5,067 nt of DNA, from contig OMVC01000127.1 of the NCBI GenBank assembly GCA_900314375.1, positions 1 to 5,067 on the forward strand, in the 5' to 3' direction. Origin of the DNA: an uncultured bacterium (GTDB taxonomy: Bacteria > Cyanobacteriota > Vampirovibrionia > Gastranaerophilales > Gastranaerophilaceae). This document shows, piece by piece, positions 5,028 through 5,067 of this stretch. How positions within the stretch are numbered: position 1 is the first letter of the stretch; each line of letters begins with the position of its first letter. Under the pieces are notes generated by a model that was not told the origin of the DNA, made no database searches, and saw nothing but the letters and a program-made list of their open reading frames with translations. Made by a program: the position numbers and the translations under genes.

Positions 5028-5067
5028 TTAATATTTTTTCAAAATTGTGGCAAAAAAAAATTTTCTC

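Noticed and set aside
5050..5067. A9/T-rich run at the right edge, possibly the T-tract of a terminator for a minus-strand gene beyond the window
   Set aside because: The hairpin that should precede it on the minus strand would lie outside the window, so it cannot be assessed. Such runs are common in this AT-rich DNA.
1..5067. CRISPR array, tRNA or rRNA genes, insertion sequence, toxin-antitoxin pair or phage defence genes
   Set aside because: Nothing with the required repeats, structures or protein motifs was seen. Almost all of the sequence is taken up by the eight genes described.

Overview
This AT-rich window (roughly one third G+C by eye) holds eight closely packed protein genes. Seven are on the minus strand and one, a small cysteine-rich protein gene, is on the plus strand. 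No gap exceeds about 85 bases, and I see no tRNA, rRNA, CRISPR array, insertion sequence or other mobile element. The likely source is a bacterium with an outer membrane, probably a non-photosynthetic relative of Cyanobacteria (Melainabacteria/Gastranaerophilales type). The clues are an MlaE permease with cyanobacterial-looking motifs (IQVSKEF, GGAKEVGTSTT), a short SSB that ends right after LLGSKRDAE with no acidic tail, as in cyanobacteria, and the low G+C. This placement is an inference from remembered family features, not from a search.

Layout from left to right. Positions 1-270 (-) encode the first 90 residues of a PdxA-family dehydrogenase cut by the window edge. It overlaps by 8 bp the end of a DUF1537 four-carbon-acid sugar kinase (263-1594, -). 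That gene's start overlaps the stop of ssb (1591-1941, -) by 4 bp, so ssb, the kinase and pdxA form one translationally coupled run. After an 84-bp gap with -10-like boxes come mlaE (2026-2760, -; TTG start with a good Shine-Dalgarno) and, 61 bp further upstream, comF (2822-3472, -). comF is transcribed divergently from the 123-residue cysteine-rich gene (3529-3900, +) out of a 56-bp shared promoter region. The cysteine-rich gene collides tail to tail with spmB (3860-4393, -), overlapping it by 41 bp. spmB is coupled to spmA (4386-4997, -) by an 8-bp overlap. The last 70 bp are AT-rich upstream DNA of spmA with a perfect 10-bp inverted repeat.

How the genes work together. The kinase and the PdxA-like dehydrogenase match the known two-step route for D-threonate or D-erythronate, in which phosphorylation is followed by oxidative decarboxylation to dihydroxyacetone phosphate. 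Their coupling to ssb is unexpected. SpmA and SpmB are paired Gate-domain membrane proteins that occur widely outside spore formers, so they are not evidence of sporulation. MlaE belongs to a phospholipid ABC transporter whose other subunits are not here. ComF is a competence-associated phosphoribosyltransferase-fold protein.

The most notable regulatory pattern is a split in start signals. ssb and mlaE have AAGAGG Shine-Dalgarno sites. comF, the cysteine-rich gene and spmA have none, but each has a -10-like box ending 7-8 nt before the start codon, which suggests leaderless transcripts. I found no clearly new multi-gene system. The best candidates for something undescribed are the cysteine-rich protein, the ssb-kinase-pdxA coupling and the inverted repeat at spmA.
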